A stretch of 64,000 nt of DNA from an uncultured Lachnospiraceae bacterium (GCA_947625775.1 CANQPM010000008.1:1-64000); one strand, 5' to 3'; counted from the stretch's first letter, positions 26,096 through 34,533 are shown. Notes: a model not told the origin generated them from the letters alone. Translations and numbers: made by a program.

Positions 26096-27106
26096 TTAAA
26101 TTTTCCCCACGGAGCTGCCCTCTACCAGCTTTCCGCTGATAACGCACTGCACTATGGCTGTCTCCTTTGGCGTTTCGATAAGACTGATAAGCTTTTTTGC
26201 CGCCTCTATGCCCATCTGCTCCGTATTCTGCCAGTATGTCGTAAGCTTCGGTTCGAGCTGTCCCGCCATCGTGATGCCGTCAAAACCCGCTACCGAAATG
26301 TCCTTTGGTATCTTTAGCCCTCTGTCCTTTATGGCGTTCATGCCGCCGATTGCCGCGAAATCGTCCGCGTACACAATGCAGGTGGGCGGCTGCTTTAAGT
26401 CGAGAAGCCTGTTTGTGATTACTCCTGCTATATGCGAATCCCTGTATTTGCCCTCGCATACGTATTCATCCGATACGTCGATGCCCTTTTCCCGCATAAA
26501 GCGGTAATATGTGGAAAGGCGGTTGGTCGTAACCATCGACTCCTCACCATACATGTAGGCAATGCGCCTGTGCCCCTGGCTGTAAATATAGCCCAAAAGC
26601 TCCTCCATACCCTTTACATTGCTCGACAGTACGGAAATGCGCCCATTGTACACATAGTCAATAGCCACTACGGGCAGGCTGCTCTGCAAAAGCTCAATCA
26701 CTTCGCTGTCCTTGTAATCCGCCACGGCAATCATAACGCCGTCCATTCCTCTGTAAATGGAATGTTCCAGATAAGACATCCTGTCCTTTCTATTCTTTGA
26801 GTTGCTAAGGAATGTTATGTCGTATCCGTTGCGCTCCGCCTCGTTCCTAAAGCTTTCAAGCACCTTTGAGAAATAATCGTGCGTAAGCCCGCTCCCTGAC
26901 GCTTCCTTATAAAGCACTCCGAGATTGTAGCTCCTGTTTGTCTTCAGCGCTCTCGCCGAGGAATTTGGGTGGTAGCCGAGTTCTTTAACCATGCGCTTGA
27001 TTTCATTTTTGGTTTCTTCGCTGATGTCGTCATGATTATTTAAGGCTTTGCTGACAGTAGCAACCGATACCCCGCATACTGCCGCTATATCTTTCATGGA
27101 AACCAT
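26096..27106 (-). CDS. LacI-family transcriptional repressor
   Basis: A 336-residue LacI/GalR protein: helix-turn-helix KDIAAVCGVSVATVSKALNN at the N-terminus, the hinge ELGYHPNSSARALK, and a periplasmic-binding-like sugar-sensing domain (to about 335). It stands between the divergent phosphorylase gene and the transporter operon, so it is the likely local repressor. Its own promoter (27225-27253) is followed at once by a dyad (27203-27222) that is closely similar to one downstream of the phosphorylase promoter, suggesting autoregulation. The effector is unknown; a cello-oligosaccharide is expected. Confidence 0.93.
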   Translation of the reverse strand: MVSMKDIAAVCGVSVATVSKALNNHDDISEETKNEIKRMVKELGYHPNSSARALKTNRSYNLGVLYKEASGSGLTHDYFSKVLESFRNEAERNGYDITFLSNSKNRKDRMSYLEHSIYRGMDGVMIAVADYKDSEVIELLQSSLPVVAIDYVYNGRISVLSSNVKGMEELLGYIYSQGHRRIAYMYGEESMVTTNRLSTYYRFMREKGIDVSDEYVCEGKYRDSHIAGVITNRLLDLKQPPTCIVYADDFAAIGGMNAIKDRGLKIPKDISVAGFDGITMAGQLEPKLTTYWQNTEQMGIEAAKKLISLIETPKETAIVQCVISGKLVEGSSVGKI

Positions 27107-27202
27107 TGCTGTAATACTCCCCTGCCGCTATTATTAATGTCCCTCATAAGCTATGATGCCGTCTCGCACGTTTTGTCATTTGTCTGTTTTGTTTACAGGT
27201 TT

Positions 27203-27222
27203 ACTTAATCGTTTGCGTAAGT
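27203..27222. promoter_or_regulatory. Putative LacI-type operator, lacI side
   Basis: ACTTAATCGTTTGCGTAAGT, a dyad with ACTTA/TAAGT ends, directly after the -10 box of the leftward promoter and over its start site. It shares ACTTAATCGTTT with the site at 27543-27563. A weaker relative (CTTAAACGTTTTCTATA) lies at 27378-27394. Confidence 0.6.
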
Positions 27223-27224
27223 TT

Positions 27225-27253
27225 ATATTACTACACTTTCTGGATATATGCAA
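27225..27253 (-). promoter_or_regulatory. Promoter of the lacI-transporter unit
   Basis: On the minus strand: TTGCAT, 17 bases, TAATAT. Confidence 0.65.
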
Positions 27254-27486
27254 TACTTTTTTTACATTTTTATCGTTATTTTTTGTTTTTAGTACATTAT
27301 TTTGATATATTTGTCCGCGTTCTATCATAATTGTATGAAAAAATAATAGTTTTTCCGCGCTTTTTCTGATTTTTCTGCTTAAACGTTTTCTATATTTTTC
27401 CATTCCCTGTCCTTTATTATGTTCAGCATTTAATAAGGTAAATAAAATTTTTATCCCACATATTGAAAAATTATTGAAAATTTGCC

Positions 27487-27515
27487 TTGCTTTTATGCTC
27501 TTTATTATGTATAAT
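27487..27515 (+). promoter_or_regulatory. Promoter of the cellobiose phosphorylase gene
   Basis: TTGCTT, 17 bases, perfect TATAAT. The predicted start near 27522 gives a 5' leader of about 170 bases. Confidence 0.7.
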
Positions 27516-27542
27516 TCATAAGTACAGGTACATATCTTATTA

Positions 27543-27563
27543 ACTTAATCGTTTTCTTAAAGT
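27543..27563. promoter_or_regulatory. Putative LacI-type operator, phosphorylase side
   Basis: ACTTAATCGTTTTCTTAAAGT with TTAA at both ends, about 20-40 bases downstream of the predicted start. A bound repressor here would block the polymerase. Confidence 0.6.
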
Positions 27564-27692
27564 TTACGGCTTTTTGTTATGCTATTTTTTAAATGATAAC
27601 TGTTTTGTAAAGCTTGTGCATAGGTTCTGGGCGGGCTGTAGTCTGTTTCAGGGCTGTCTGCATACTGTTTAAGAATGGAGGATTAAGAATCT

Positions 27693-30128
27693 ATGAAATT
27701 CGGCTATTTTGATGATGAAAACCGCGAGTACGTCATTACCACCCCAAAAACCCCGCTCCCTTGGATAAATTATCTCGGCTGCAATGAGTTTTTTACGCTC
27801 ATTTCAAATACGTGCGGCGGTTACACCTTTTATAAGGACGCGAAGCTTTTGAGGCTTACGCGCTACCGCTACAATGACGTGCCTTATGACACAAACGGTA
27901 AATACTTCTATATAAAAGACGGCGATACTGTATGGAATCCTGGCTGGCAGCCCACAAAGACTGAGCTTGACTCATATGAATGCCGTCACGGCATCGGCTA
28001 CAGCCGCTTTACCTCGTCAAAGAACGGCATACAGGCGTCTGTGCTTACCTTTGTGCCGATGAATGACAACTGCGAGCTTTCCCAGATTAAAATTAAAAAT
28101 AACGGAAACGCCCCTAAGACGATTTCCCTTTTCTCATATGTGGAGTGGTGTCTGTGGAATGCTGACGACGATTCAAGAAATTTCCAGAGGAATTTAAGCA
28201 CGGGCGAAGTCGAGGTCATCGGCTCTACGATTTACCACAAGACCGAGTACCGTGAGAGGCGAAACCACTACGCAATTTATACTGTTAATACCGCCGTTGA
28301 CGGCTTTGACACGAGCCGCGACAGCTTTATAGGCACGTATAACGGCGCTGACAGACCCGACGCCGTGCTTGCGGGCAAATGCACGAACTCTATCGCAAGC
28401 GGCTGGTTTCCTATCGCCGCGCACCAGATTGACGTGACTCTCGCGCCCAACGAGGAAAAATCCTTCGTATTTTTGCTTGGGTATGTTGAAAATCCTGTCG
28501 ATGAGAAATTTGAGGCTCCGAACGTCGTAAACAAAAAGCCCGCAAACGCTATGATTGCAAAATACAGCTCTGACGCTGACGTGGAAAAGGCGTTTAAGGA
28601 GCTTAACGATTACTGGGCGGATCTGCTTACGCGCTATACTGTTGAATCCTCAAACGACAAGGTGAACAGAATGGTAAATATATGGAACCAGTACCAGTGT
28701 ATGGTTACGTTCAATATGAGCCGCTCTGCTTCTTATTATGAATCAGGCATCGGGCGCGGTATGGGCTTTAGGGATTCGTGCCAGGACTTGCTCGGATTTG
28801 TGCATCTTATTCCCGACAGGGCGAGGGAGCGCATTATTGATATCGCGTCTACACAGTTCCAGGACGGCAGCGCTTACCACCAGTACCAGCCGTTGACGAA
28901 AAAGGGCAATTCCGACATAGGCAGCGGCTTTAATGACGATCCGCTTTGGCTTATTGCGGGCACAAGCGCGTATGTGCGCGAGACGGGCGACATTTCCATA
29001 CTGAATGAAAAGGTGCCTTATGACAATGATATGAGCGTTGCCACATCGCTTATGGAGCATTTGAAGCGCTCATTTGATTATATCGTGAACCACAAGGGAC
29101 CTCACAAGCTGCCGCTTATCGGGCGCGCGGACTGGAATGACTGCCTCAACCTCAACTGCTTTTCGGAAAATCCTGGCGAATCCTTCCAGACCTTTGGCCC
29201 CAGCGAGGGACCTGTAGCGGAGTCGGTGTTTATCGCAGGAATGTTTGTAAAGTACGGCGAGGAATACGCACAGCTGGCGGAGCTGCTCGGAGATGACGCG
29301 GAGGCTAAGCGCGCAAGAGACGAGGTTGCCGTTATGTATGACGCGATTTTGAAGGACGGCTGGGACGGCGAATGGTTTGTGAGGGCATACGATGCATACA
29401 GCCACAAGGTCGGCTCTAACGAGTGCGAGGAGGGCAAAATTTATATTGAGCCGCAGGGGTTCTGTGTGCTTGCGGGCGTCGGCGTAAAGGAAGGGCTTGC
29501 TGTCAAGGCGCTTGACTCTGTAAAGGAAAAGCTTGATACAAAATATGGCATTATGATTTTGCAGCCTGCTTATACAAAGTACCATGTCGAGCTTGGAGAG
29601 ATTTCGTCTTATCCGCCTGGGTACAAGGAGAATGCAGGAATCTTCTGCCACAACAATCCTTGGGTTTCGATAGCGGAAACCGTGGTAGGGCGCGGCGACA
29701 GGGCATTTGAGATTTACAAGAAGACCTGCCCTGCATATGTTGAGGAGATTAGCGAAATTCACAGGACTGAGCCGTATGTGTACTCGCAGATGGTTGCGGG
29801 GCGCGATGCCAAGTACCACGGCGAGGCTAAAAACAGCTGGCTTACTGGTACGGCTGCATGGACCTTTGCGAATATTTCACAGTATATCCTGGGCGTTTAT
29901 CCTACGCATAAGGGACTGCAGGTTAATCCCTGCGTGCCAAGTGATTTTGGCGATTTTAAGCTGACAAGGCGCTTTAGGGGCGTGGTATATCATATCGATG
30001 TTAAGAATCCTGATAAGGTGCAGAAGGGCGTGGCATCTATGACTGTTGACGGAGTTAAGGTTGACGGGTGCGTTATTCCTTTTGATGCTGGGAAGAAAGA
30101 AGTTAATGTTGAGGTTGTAATGGGTTAA
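27693..30128 (+). CDS. cbp: Cellobiose phosphorylase (GH94)
   Basis: An 811-residue GH94 enzyme, the same length as the well-studied Clostridium thermocellum cellobiose phosphorylase. It has the N-terminal beta-sandwich start [18 protein letters not shown], the RNHYA and [14 protein letters not shown]-like stretches (here [14 protein letters not shown]), and the catalytic Asp in [16 protein letters not shown]. It splits cellobiose with phosphate into glucose 1-phosphate and glucose in the cytoplasm, saving one ATP. The SD GGAGG precedes the ATG. It is divergent from the LacI repressor and importer genes and probably regulated by them. Confidence 0.95.
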   Translation: MKFGYFDDENREYVITTPKTPLPWINYLGCNEFFTLISNTCGGYTFYKDAKLLRLTRYRYNDVPYDTNGKYFYIKDGDTVWNPGWQPTKTELDSYECRHGIGYSRFTSSKNGIQASVLTFVPMNDNCELSQIKIKNNGNAPKTISLFSYVEWCLWNADDDSRNFQRNLSTGEVEVIGSTIYHKTEYRERRNHYAIYTVNTAVDGFDTSRDSFIGTYNGADRPDAVLAGKCTNSIASGWFPIAAHQIDVTLAPNEEKSFVFLLGYVENPVDEKFEAPNVVNKKPANAMIAKYSSDADVEKAFKELNDYWADLLTRYTVESSNDKVNRMVNIWNQYQCMVTFNMSRSASYYESGIGRGMGFRDSCQDLLGFVHLIPDRARERIIDIASTQFQDGSAYHQYQPLTKKGNSDIGSGFNDDPLWLIAGTSAYVRETGDISILNEKVPYDNDMSVATSLMEHLKRSFDYIVNHKGPHKLPLIGRADWNDCLNLNCFSENPGESFQTFGPSEGPVAESVFIAGMFVKYGEEYAQLAELLGDDAEAKRARDEVAVMYDAILKDGWDGEWFVRAYDAYSHKVGSNECEEGKIYIEPQGFCVLAGVGVKEGLAVKALDSVKEKLDTKYGIMILQPAYTKYHVELGEISSYPPGYKENAGIFCHNNPWVSIAETVVGRGDRAFEIYKKTCPAYVEEISEIHRTEPYVYSQMVAGRDAKYHGEAKNSWLTGTAAWTFANISQYILGVYPTHKGLQVNPCVPSDFGDFKLTRRFRGVVYHIDVKNPDKVQKGVASMTVDGVKVDGCVIPFDAGKKEVNVEVVMG

Positions 30129-30220
30129 AACATTAAGAAACACTAAGGCGGCAAAAGACGCCGCCTAAGTGTTTCTAAATGTTTAGAAAAATGCAAGGGC
30201 GGCGTTTTTCCGTATATATG
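30126..30220 (+). terminator. Two-hairpin 3' element at the phosphorylase stop codon
   Basis: It starts within the TAA stop codon. A 25-bp stem (30128-30152 with 30160-30184, two mismatches, loop AAAAGAC) is followed by a second stem (AAAAATGC ... GCGTTTTTC). A copy with the same layout is at the end of the chemoreceptor gene near 44565-44661. Likely a terminator and/or mRNA-stabilising element. Confidence 0.7.
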
Positions 30221-30237
30221 GCTTAATATAATGATAT

Positions 30238-30293
30238 GGCGGCAAAATGCCGCCTTATTGTTTTAAAAATATGCAGAGCGGCAAAAATGCCGC
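30238..30293. terminator. Two further small GC-rich hairpins
   Basis: GGCGGCA...TGCCGCC at 30238-30254 and GCGGCA...TGCCGC at 30278-30293, each followed by T-rich sequence. They lie between the convergent phosphorylase gene and the small gene at 30301-30519, and can stop transcription from both sides. Confidence 0.65.
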
Positions 30294-30300
30294 CTTGTGT

Positions 30301-30519
30301 TTAATTGCCGCGGTCGGGTTTTCCTGCGCTGAGGTCTGTGTACATGTCGAGCAGTCCGACGGTTTCGGTGGCTGGTCTGCCGTAGCTTATGCAGCATTTG
30401 TGGGATACTGATTTTTCCTCGTCTGCGCTTTCGTCAAAATTGACGCTCATGCGCGCCGCGCCTAGCTCTGTCTCGCTGTCTAAATGCTTTAAGATATCGT
30501 CGATCATTTTTTCATTCAT
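30301..30519 (-). CDS. Small conserved protein, paralogue of the one at 37050-37301
   Basis: A 72-residue acidic protein. Residues 1-50 align with the protein at 37050-37301: shared EK-IDDI-K-LDS and, later, VS before a Cys/His-containing stretch (here CCISYGRP). The tails differ. I do not recognise a family. The ATG at 30519 is chosen by comparison with the paralogue; a TTG at 30534 is the alternative. It has a conserved helical front and variable Cys-containing end. It is flanked by terminator hairpins and is not part of an obvious operon. Confidence 0.55.
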   Translation of the reverse strand: MNEKMIDDILKHLDSETELGAARMSVNFDESADEEKSVSHKCCISYGRPATETVGLLDMYTDLSAGKPDRGN

Positions 30520-30728
30520 AATTAACACATCCAATCCTGTTGGGGTATTATTTTAAATGACAGTTAAGCGGATATTATCCAAGGCTGCACTATGGGTTCG
30601 CTTTTTTAGGCTGCTGACTGTCTTTTTATATATTTTACACTAAGATATTGACATTTGAAATAGTAAATTATAAAAAAACTTATTTTTAGCATAGGATTTC
30701 ATCAGGTTTCCCATTGTCATGAATTATA

Positions 30729-30761
30729 AAAGGGGCGGCGCAAATTCTGCGCTGCCCCTTT
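30729..30761 (-). terminator. Flagellin terminator
   Basis: AAAGGGGC-GGCGCA, 5-base loop, TGCGC-TGCCCCTTT, followed by TTATAATTC on the minus strand. It lies 40 bases after the flagellin stop codon. It is T-rich on the plus side as well. Confidence 0.85.
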
Positions 30762-30800
30762 GTTTTGATTATACTATTTATCACTCTGTCAAAATGCCAA

Positions 30801-32306
30801 CTAGCCGAGTAATGAAAGTACACCCTGGTTAGACTGGTTAGCCTGTGCAAGCATTGACTGACCTGCCTGTGAAAGGATATTGTTGTTAGAGTATTTAACC
30901 ATCTCGTCAGCCATATCTGTATCACGGATTGCTGATTCTGCTGATGTCGTATTCTCAACAATGTTATCCAAGTTTTTAATCGTATGCTCTAAGCGGTTCT
31001 GTACTGCACCGAGCGCTGAACGCTGTGTAGATACAATCTTGATTGCCTCGCTGATTACGGAGATAGCATTTGTAGCCCTGATATCGTCATCACCGTCAAC
31101 CCTTAAACCGTTGATGCCAAGCCCCTTAGCCGTCAGCGCCTGGATGTTGATAGAAATCTTGTTGTTGTCCGTACCGTCAGCGCCTACATGGAATCTCATT
31201 GCCAATGCGCCAGTCTGATCCTTTGCAGCCTTAACCTTTGTCTGGTCAAGTGCGATCTCGTTGCCAAGAGCGTCATATACCTTCTTAGAATCAGCCCTGC
31301 CTGATGTTGAAATAGTTGCTGAAGCGCCTTGACCTACATCCATTGAAGTAAAATAATCTTTCAGACCATTAGCCGCTATCTTGTTGCCATCCTTATCATA
31401 GAATGAAAATGCCTCAAGGCTGCTGCCTGCAGCGGTTACAGTAGTAGCTGTAATGTTGCTGGTAAGTCCGGACTTAATATCATCTAACTTTATATTGATA
31501 TTGCCGACAACCTTGCCATATGAGTTAATTACAGTGAATGATACTACACCACTAGCGCTTACTGTACCAGAGCCAACTATTGAGAAGTTAGACTTTGCAT
31601 CGCTGCCGTTGAACTGTACAGATGCCTTTACTACATCCTTTGTGACAGTAGTAGTACCAGTAGTTTCAATAACCTTGATGGTTGATGTCGTGATCGTAAG
31701 ACCTTGGTTCTTGAGTGCTTTTGCCAAGGCATTCTGATCCGCTACTGAAGGAGATGTCGCTGTACCCATCGCAGAGAAGCTTACTGATACAGTAACACCG
31801 TTTGCGTCTGCTGTCTTTGAAAAGCTGGCTGTCGCGCTAAGGTTTGAACCCATCTTATAAGCATAGCTGTATGTCTTCTCAACTGAATTGTCGCCCTTCA
31901 AAAGATATGTCTCATTGAACTTGGTTGTCTCTGCTACACGGTCGATTTCCTGTGTAAGCTGGTCAATCTCAGCCTGAATATATGAACGGTCATCTTCTGA
32001 GTTGGGGCTGTTTGCAGCCTGTACTGCCAAATCATTCATTCTCTGTAACATATCATGTACTTCCGTAAGAGCGCCCTCTGCTGTCTGTACAGATGAGATG
32101 CCGTCCTCTGCGTTTGCAGATGCCTGTGTAAGTCCTCTGATCTGCTTTCTCATTTTCTCAGATATAGCAAGACCTGCTGCGTTATCTGCCGCACGGTTAA
32201 TCTTGTAGCCTGAAGAAAGCTTCTCTGTTGATTTTGACAAAGATCCTTGTGTAATGCCTAACATACGGTTAGAGTTCATTGCCTGTAAATTGTGCTGTAC
32301 TACCAT
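30801..32306 (-). CDS. Flagellin
   Basis: A 501-residue flagellin: conserved N-terminal D0/D1 helices (VQHNLQAMNSNRMLG, SGYKINRAADNAAGLAISE, MNDLAVQAANS), a Thr/Ser/Gly/Val-rich central region (about 150-390) that is surface-exposed on the filament, and C-terminal D1/D0 helices (QRSALGAVQNRLEHTIKNL ... ILSQAGQSMLAQANQ). SD AAGGAGG is strong. The 222-base leader from csrA contains a hairpin with GGA in its loop (32409-32429), a probable CsrA site. No promoter of its own is evident near the gene, so it may depend on transcription through csrA, and hence on the invertible segment upstream. Confidence 0.97.
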   Translation of the reverse strand: MVVQHNLQAMNSNRMLGITQGSLSKSTEKLSSGYKINRAADNAAGLAISEKMRKQIRGLTQASANAEDGISSVQTAEGALTEVHDMLQRMNDLAVQAANSPNSEDDRSYIQAEIDQLTQEIDRVAETTKFNETYLLKGDNSVEKTYSYAYKMGSNLSATASFSKTADANGVTVSVSFSAMGTATSPSVADQNALAKALKNQGLTITTSTIKVIETTGTTTVTKDVVKASVQFNGSDAKSNFSIVGSGTVSASGVVSFTVINSYGKVVGNINIKLDDIKSGLTSNITATTVTAAGSSLEAFSFYDKDGNKIAANGLKDYFTSMDVGQGASATISTSGRADSKKVYDALGNEIALDQTKVKAAKDQTGALAMRFHVGADGTDNNKISINIQALTAKGLGINGLRVDGDDDIRATNAISVISEAIKIVSTQRSALGAVQNRLEHTIKNLDNIVENTTSAESAIRDTDMADEMVKYSNNNILSQAGQSMLAQANQSNQGVLSLLG

Positions 32307-32408
32307 AATCTTACCTCCTTGTTTTGCCTGCCGCGCTTATTTGGCTTTGCGTCCATAAATTTCACTTTTGTAAATCTTACATCCACAAATCCGCGCTTTG
32401 GCTTTGCC

Positions 32409-32429
32409 GTGGGAAATTCCGTTTCCCAC
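32409..32429 (-). promoter_or_regulatory. Probable CsrA-binding hairpin in the flagellin leader
   Basis: On the minus strand GTGGGAAA, loop CGGAA, TTTCCCAC: a perfect 8-bp stem presenting GGA in the loop. Further GGA triplets (TGTGGATG, TATGGACG) and the SD AAGGAGG itself lie downstream, as in the two-site CsrA control of Bacillus hag. Confidence 0.6.
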
Positions 32430-32528
32430 CGTCTGTTTTTGTTCCTTATTTAGTTTTGATTTATAATATCCGAAACTGTCCACGTATCGGCGCGCCTGCT
32501 TTGGGCGGACAGCCTCGGTTATTAACCT

Positions 32529-32750
32529 TTATATTTCCTGTATTTCCGTCTTTTCTGCTGCTGCCTCTGCTGCTTTTTTAGCCGCTCTTTTTATTGCACG
32601 CTTTTTGATGGCTCTGCCTCTTGCGACATTTACATCCTTTGGAGCGTCTATCATCACCCTAAGCTGCCTGTCATTACCACCAAGAAAGGTGATTTTGATA
32701 TTATCGCCTATCATCAAGTATTCTTCCTTGGGTACTGTAAGCATCAGCAT
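32529..32750 (-). CDS. csrA: Carbon storage regulator CsrA, divergent
   Basis: A 73-residue CsrA homologue: MLMLTVPKEEYLMIGDNIKI, then LGGNDRQLRVMIDAPKDVNVARGRAIKKR matching the beta-strands and the RNA-binding VxVxR end of the family. The usual MLILTRKxGE start is altered to VPKEE, and the C-terminus is an Ala/Lys-rich tail. CsrA dimers bind GGA hairpins in leaders and block ribosomes; in Firmicutes the main target is flagellin mRNA. It is directly upstream of flagellin. SD GGAGG. No fliW is seen in this window. The invertible segment begins 83 bases upstream. Confidence 0.88.
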   Translation of the reverse strand: MLMLTVPKEEYLMIGDNIKITFLGGNDRQLRVMIDAPKDVNVARGRAIKKRAIKRAAKKAAEAAAEKTEIQEI

Positions 32751-32832
32751 ATAAAAACCTCCTTGTTTTTGTCTGCAGCTTTAATGCATATTGATAAGGC
32801 TCTGCCATTTCTGGCTTGTGTTCCGCGCTATA

Positions 32833-32859
32833 CAACATTTTGGGTAAAATGTTGCATTT
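32833..32859. repeat. Left 27-bp inverted repeat of the invertible segment
   Basis: It is identical, in reverse complement, to 33801-33827. The repeat is itself a dyad (CAACATTTT, GGGT, AAAATGTTG); the asymmetric GGGT centre gives it direction. Identity stops at both ends. Confidence 0.92.
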
Positions 32860-32886
32860 GCTATTTTTCATAAAACAAATTATTAT
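32858..32886 (+). promoter_or_regulatory. Possible promoter of the recombinase gene
   Basis: TTGCTA, 17 bases, TATTAT. It overlaps the -10 region of the divergent promoter at 32882-32910, so the two would compete. Confidence 0.4.
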
Positions 32887-32910
32887 ATTAAAGGAAAGGA
32901 AATCTGACGA
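32882..32910 (-). promoter_or_regulatory. Possible leftward sigma-A promoter toward csrA
   Basis: On the minus strand: TCGTCA, 17 bases, perfect TATAAT. Inside the invertible segment; transcription would cross the left repeat into csrA in the present orientation. Confidence 0.45.
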
Positions 32911-32938
32911 AAGGAAACGTTTAGAGAAGGGTATAACT

Positions 32939-33529
32939 ATGAGCACAATGTCGCCTATAAAGGACAAAAAAGAGCTGGAGGCTATGAAAAAATATTTTTT
33001 GGGAAAAAACGAGATAAGAAACTATGCGCTGTTCTGCGTAGGGATTAATACCGCCCTGCGCATAGGCGATATTTTAAGGCTGCGCTGGAAAGACGTGTAT
33101 GATTTTGGCAGCCGTTCATTTAAAAAACATCTGCAATTAAAAGAGCAGAAGACAAAGAAAAGGGCTGAGATACTTTTAAATAAAGGGGTAATAAATGCGT
33201 TAAAAAAGCTGCTTGCATATTTTAACAAAAACCATGTGACGATAGACGAAAACACATATATATTCACAGGCAGGAAAAACATGGAAAAACCGCTGAGCCG
33301 CTCGCAGGCGTACCGCATTATAAACAGTGCCGCCAAAGCGCTTAAAATAACTGGAAATATCGGCTGCCACTCACTTCGTAAAACCTTCGGATATTTTGCG
33401 GCACGCAGCGGCATTTCTTCCGTATTGCTTATGCATATCTACAATCATTCTTCATTCCCGATAACAATGCGTTATCTGGGAATAGAACAGGACGAGCGCG
33501 ATGAGGTGTTTATGCGGATAGCGCTTTAG
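32939..33529 (+). CDS. FimB/FimE-size tyrosine recombinase
   Basis: A 196-residue tyrosine recombinase that consists almost only of the catalytic domain: Arg41 (TALRIGDILRLRW), His144 and Arg147 (CHSLRKTFG), His170 (IYNHSS) and the nucleophile Tyr179 (MRYLG). The size and lack of an arm-binding domain match DNA invertases such as FimB (200) and FimE (198) rather than phage integrases. The ATG at 32939 follows GAGAAGGG. It is enclosed by perfect 27-bp inverted repeats and beside csrA-flagellin, so inversion of this segment is the most likely task. Confidence 0.88.
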   Translation: MSTMSPIKDKKELEAMKKYFLGKNEIRNYALFCVGINTALRIGDILRLRWKDVYDFGSRSFKKHLQLKEQKTKKRAEILLNKGVINALKKLLAYFNKNHVTIDENTYIFTGRKNMEKPLSRSQAYRIINSAAKALKITGNIGCHSLRKTFGYFAARSGISSVLLMHIYNHSSFPITMRYLGIEQDERDEVFMRIAL

Positions 33530-33744
33530 CTACTGTTTTTGCCTATATAACATCATTTTGACAGTTTGCTGCAGCTTTTCATATGTTGTATGAGTAAATC
33601 TGGCTGCCTTTTTTTGAAATTTTTAACTGTCTTATTTTAACTGCCTTACGGCACAACTATGCCTTTTTGAAGCAGCCGCAGCACATTCTTTATGTTCTTA
33701 AAAATTATTTTCCATAAAATTAAAAATTTTTTTCAGATAAGGGG

Positions 33745-33771
33745 TAAAGTATTTTAAACAATAACCGATAT
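33745..33771 (+). promoter_or_regulatory. Sigma-28 (SigD)-type promoter at the right end of the invertible segment
   Basis: TAAA, 15 bases, ACCGATAT, against the consensus TAAA-N15-GCCGATAT: one mismatch. Predicted start about 20 bases before the right repeat. In the present orientation it fires rightward into the 3' end of the NUDIX gene; inversion would aim it at csrA and flagellin. Confidence 0.7.
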
Positions 33772-33800
33772 ATAAAGTGTAAGAACAAAACAGCGTTAAA

Positions 33801-33827
33801 AAATGCAACATTTTACCCAAAATGTTG
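33801..33827. repeat. Right 27-bp inverted repeat of the invertible segment
   Basis: Reverse complement of 32833-32859 without mismatch. Here the palindrome extends to 33832 (AAATGCAACATTTT, ACCC, AAAATGTTGCATTT) and is followed by a T-run, so the RNA of this copy could also terminate. Confidence 0.92.
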
Positions 33828-33899
33828 CATTTTTAATTATAGACATCAATTATACAATTTATACAAATTTATTTATCAAATTAAGTTTTAATGAAAACC

Positions 33900-34460
33900 T
33901 TATGTTTTACTCCACAAATAACAGTACGCCTGCGTTCTTGCCGCGAATCGGCTGGTCTTTAAAAGCTCGCGGATCTGCTCCTTTGTATGCCAGTGCGGCT
34001 CTATTTCCTCCACTGTGGACGTGCTTTCATGAAACTCGCCGCGCGCTTTGCCTACGACGCACACATTTATTTCATTGCTGAAGCCCACCGCGCTGTAGCT
34101 TGGCCCGATAAAGTCGTCAACCTCATAAAGCTCAAGCCCTGTTTCCTCCCTGAGCTCGCGCTTTGCGCTCTCTATCAGCTCCTCGCCCTCGTCGATAAGC
34201 CCTGCGGGAAAGTTGTAAACCCAGTCGCCCACCGCGAGGCGGAACTCCCTGCAGACAAGTATTTTCTCCCCGCTCTCGTCAGTCGCGATAATGACTACCG
34301 AATCCGCCTTTTTGCCGTGAAGCGCCTCAAAGTCCTCCATATCCTTCTGGCGGCTTATGATTTCGTACACCTTTTCCCTGCTGTCGCTTGTTTCATAAGT
34401 GATATCGTATCTTGTAATAAATTTTCCTTCTTCCTTTTTGGTAAGTCCTTTAAATTTCAT
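33900..34460 (-). CDS. NUDIX hydrolase (ADP-ribose pyrophosphatase type)
   Basis: A 186-residue NUDIX protein with a complete Nudix box (GLIDEGEELIESAKRELREE followed by TG), preceded by the NFPAG segment usual in ADP-ribose/nucleoside-diphosphate-sugar pyrophosphatases. It likely clears ADP-ribose or related compounds. Its 3' end is 68 bases beyond the right inverted repeat, so the sigma-28 promoter in the segment would transcribe it in antisense. Confidence 0.9.
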   Translation of the reverse strand: MKFKGLTKKEEGKFITRYDITYETSDSREKVYEIISRQKDMEDFEALHGKKADSVVIIATDESGEKILVCREFRLAVGDWVYNFPAGLIDEGEELIESAKRELREETGLELYEVDDFIGPSYSAVGFSNEINVCVVGKARGEFHESTSTVEEIEPHWHTKEQIRELLKTSRFAARTQAYCYLWSKT

Positions 34461-34533
34461 TGTGTCTGCCCTGCCCCTTCCTTAATCAAACATTTATGAC
34501 AACAGAAAATTCGCAATTCGCAAAGCGCGTTTT

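Larger units (their letters stand above)
32833..33827. mobile_element. Putative invertible DNA segment with own recombinase and sigma-28 promoter
   Basis: A 995-bp segment bounded by perfect 27-bp inverted repeats. It holds one tyrosine recombinase gene (32939-33529). Outward-facing promoters lie at each end: a sigma-A-like one at 32882-32910 pointing left toward csrA, and a sigma-28-like one at 33745-33771 pointing right. Inversion would exchange these two. The layout matches site-specific inversion switches such as fim in E. coli and the flg switch of C. difficile, but here the recombinase is inside the inverted DNA. A small transposable unit is the alternative reading. Confidence 0.7.

Noticed and set aside
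27176-27403. Open frame of 75 codons on the minus strand in the lacI-cbp gap
   Set aside because: Lys-rich product of A/T-rich DNA, it covers the mapped lacI promoter and operator, and no family features are visible.
32484-32491. GCCGATAC on the minus strand upstream of flagellin, resembling a sigma-28 -10 box
   Set aside because: No TAAA at the required distance (the -35 position reads GTCC), so it is unlikely to be an active promoter.
32833-33827. Integrative element or phage remnant
   Set aside because: Only a single small recombinase gene is present, with no other mobile-element genes, no att-like direct repeats and no tRNA target; inverted repeats fit a DNA switch better, though a tiny transposon cannot be fully excluded.
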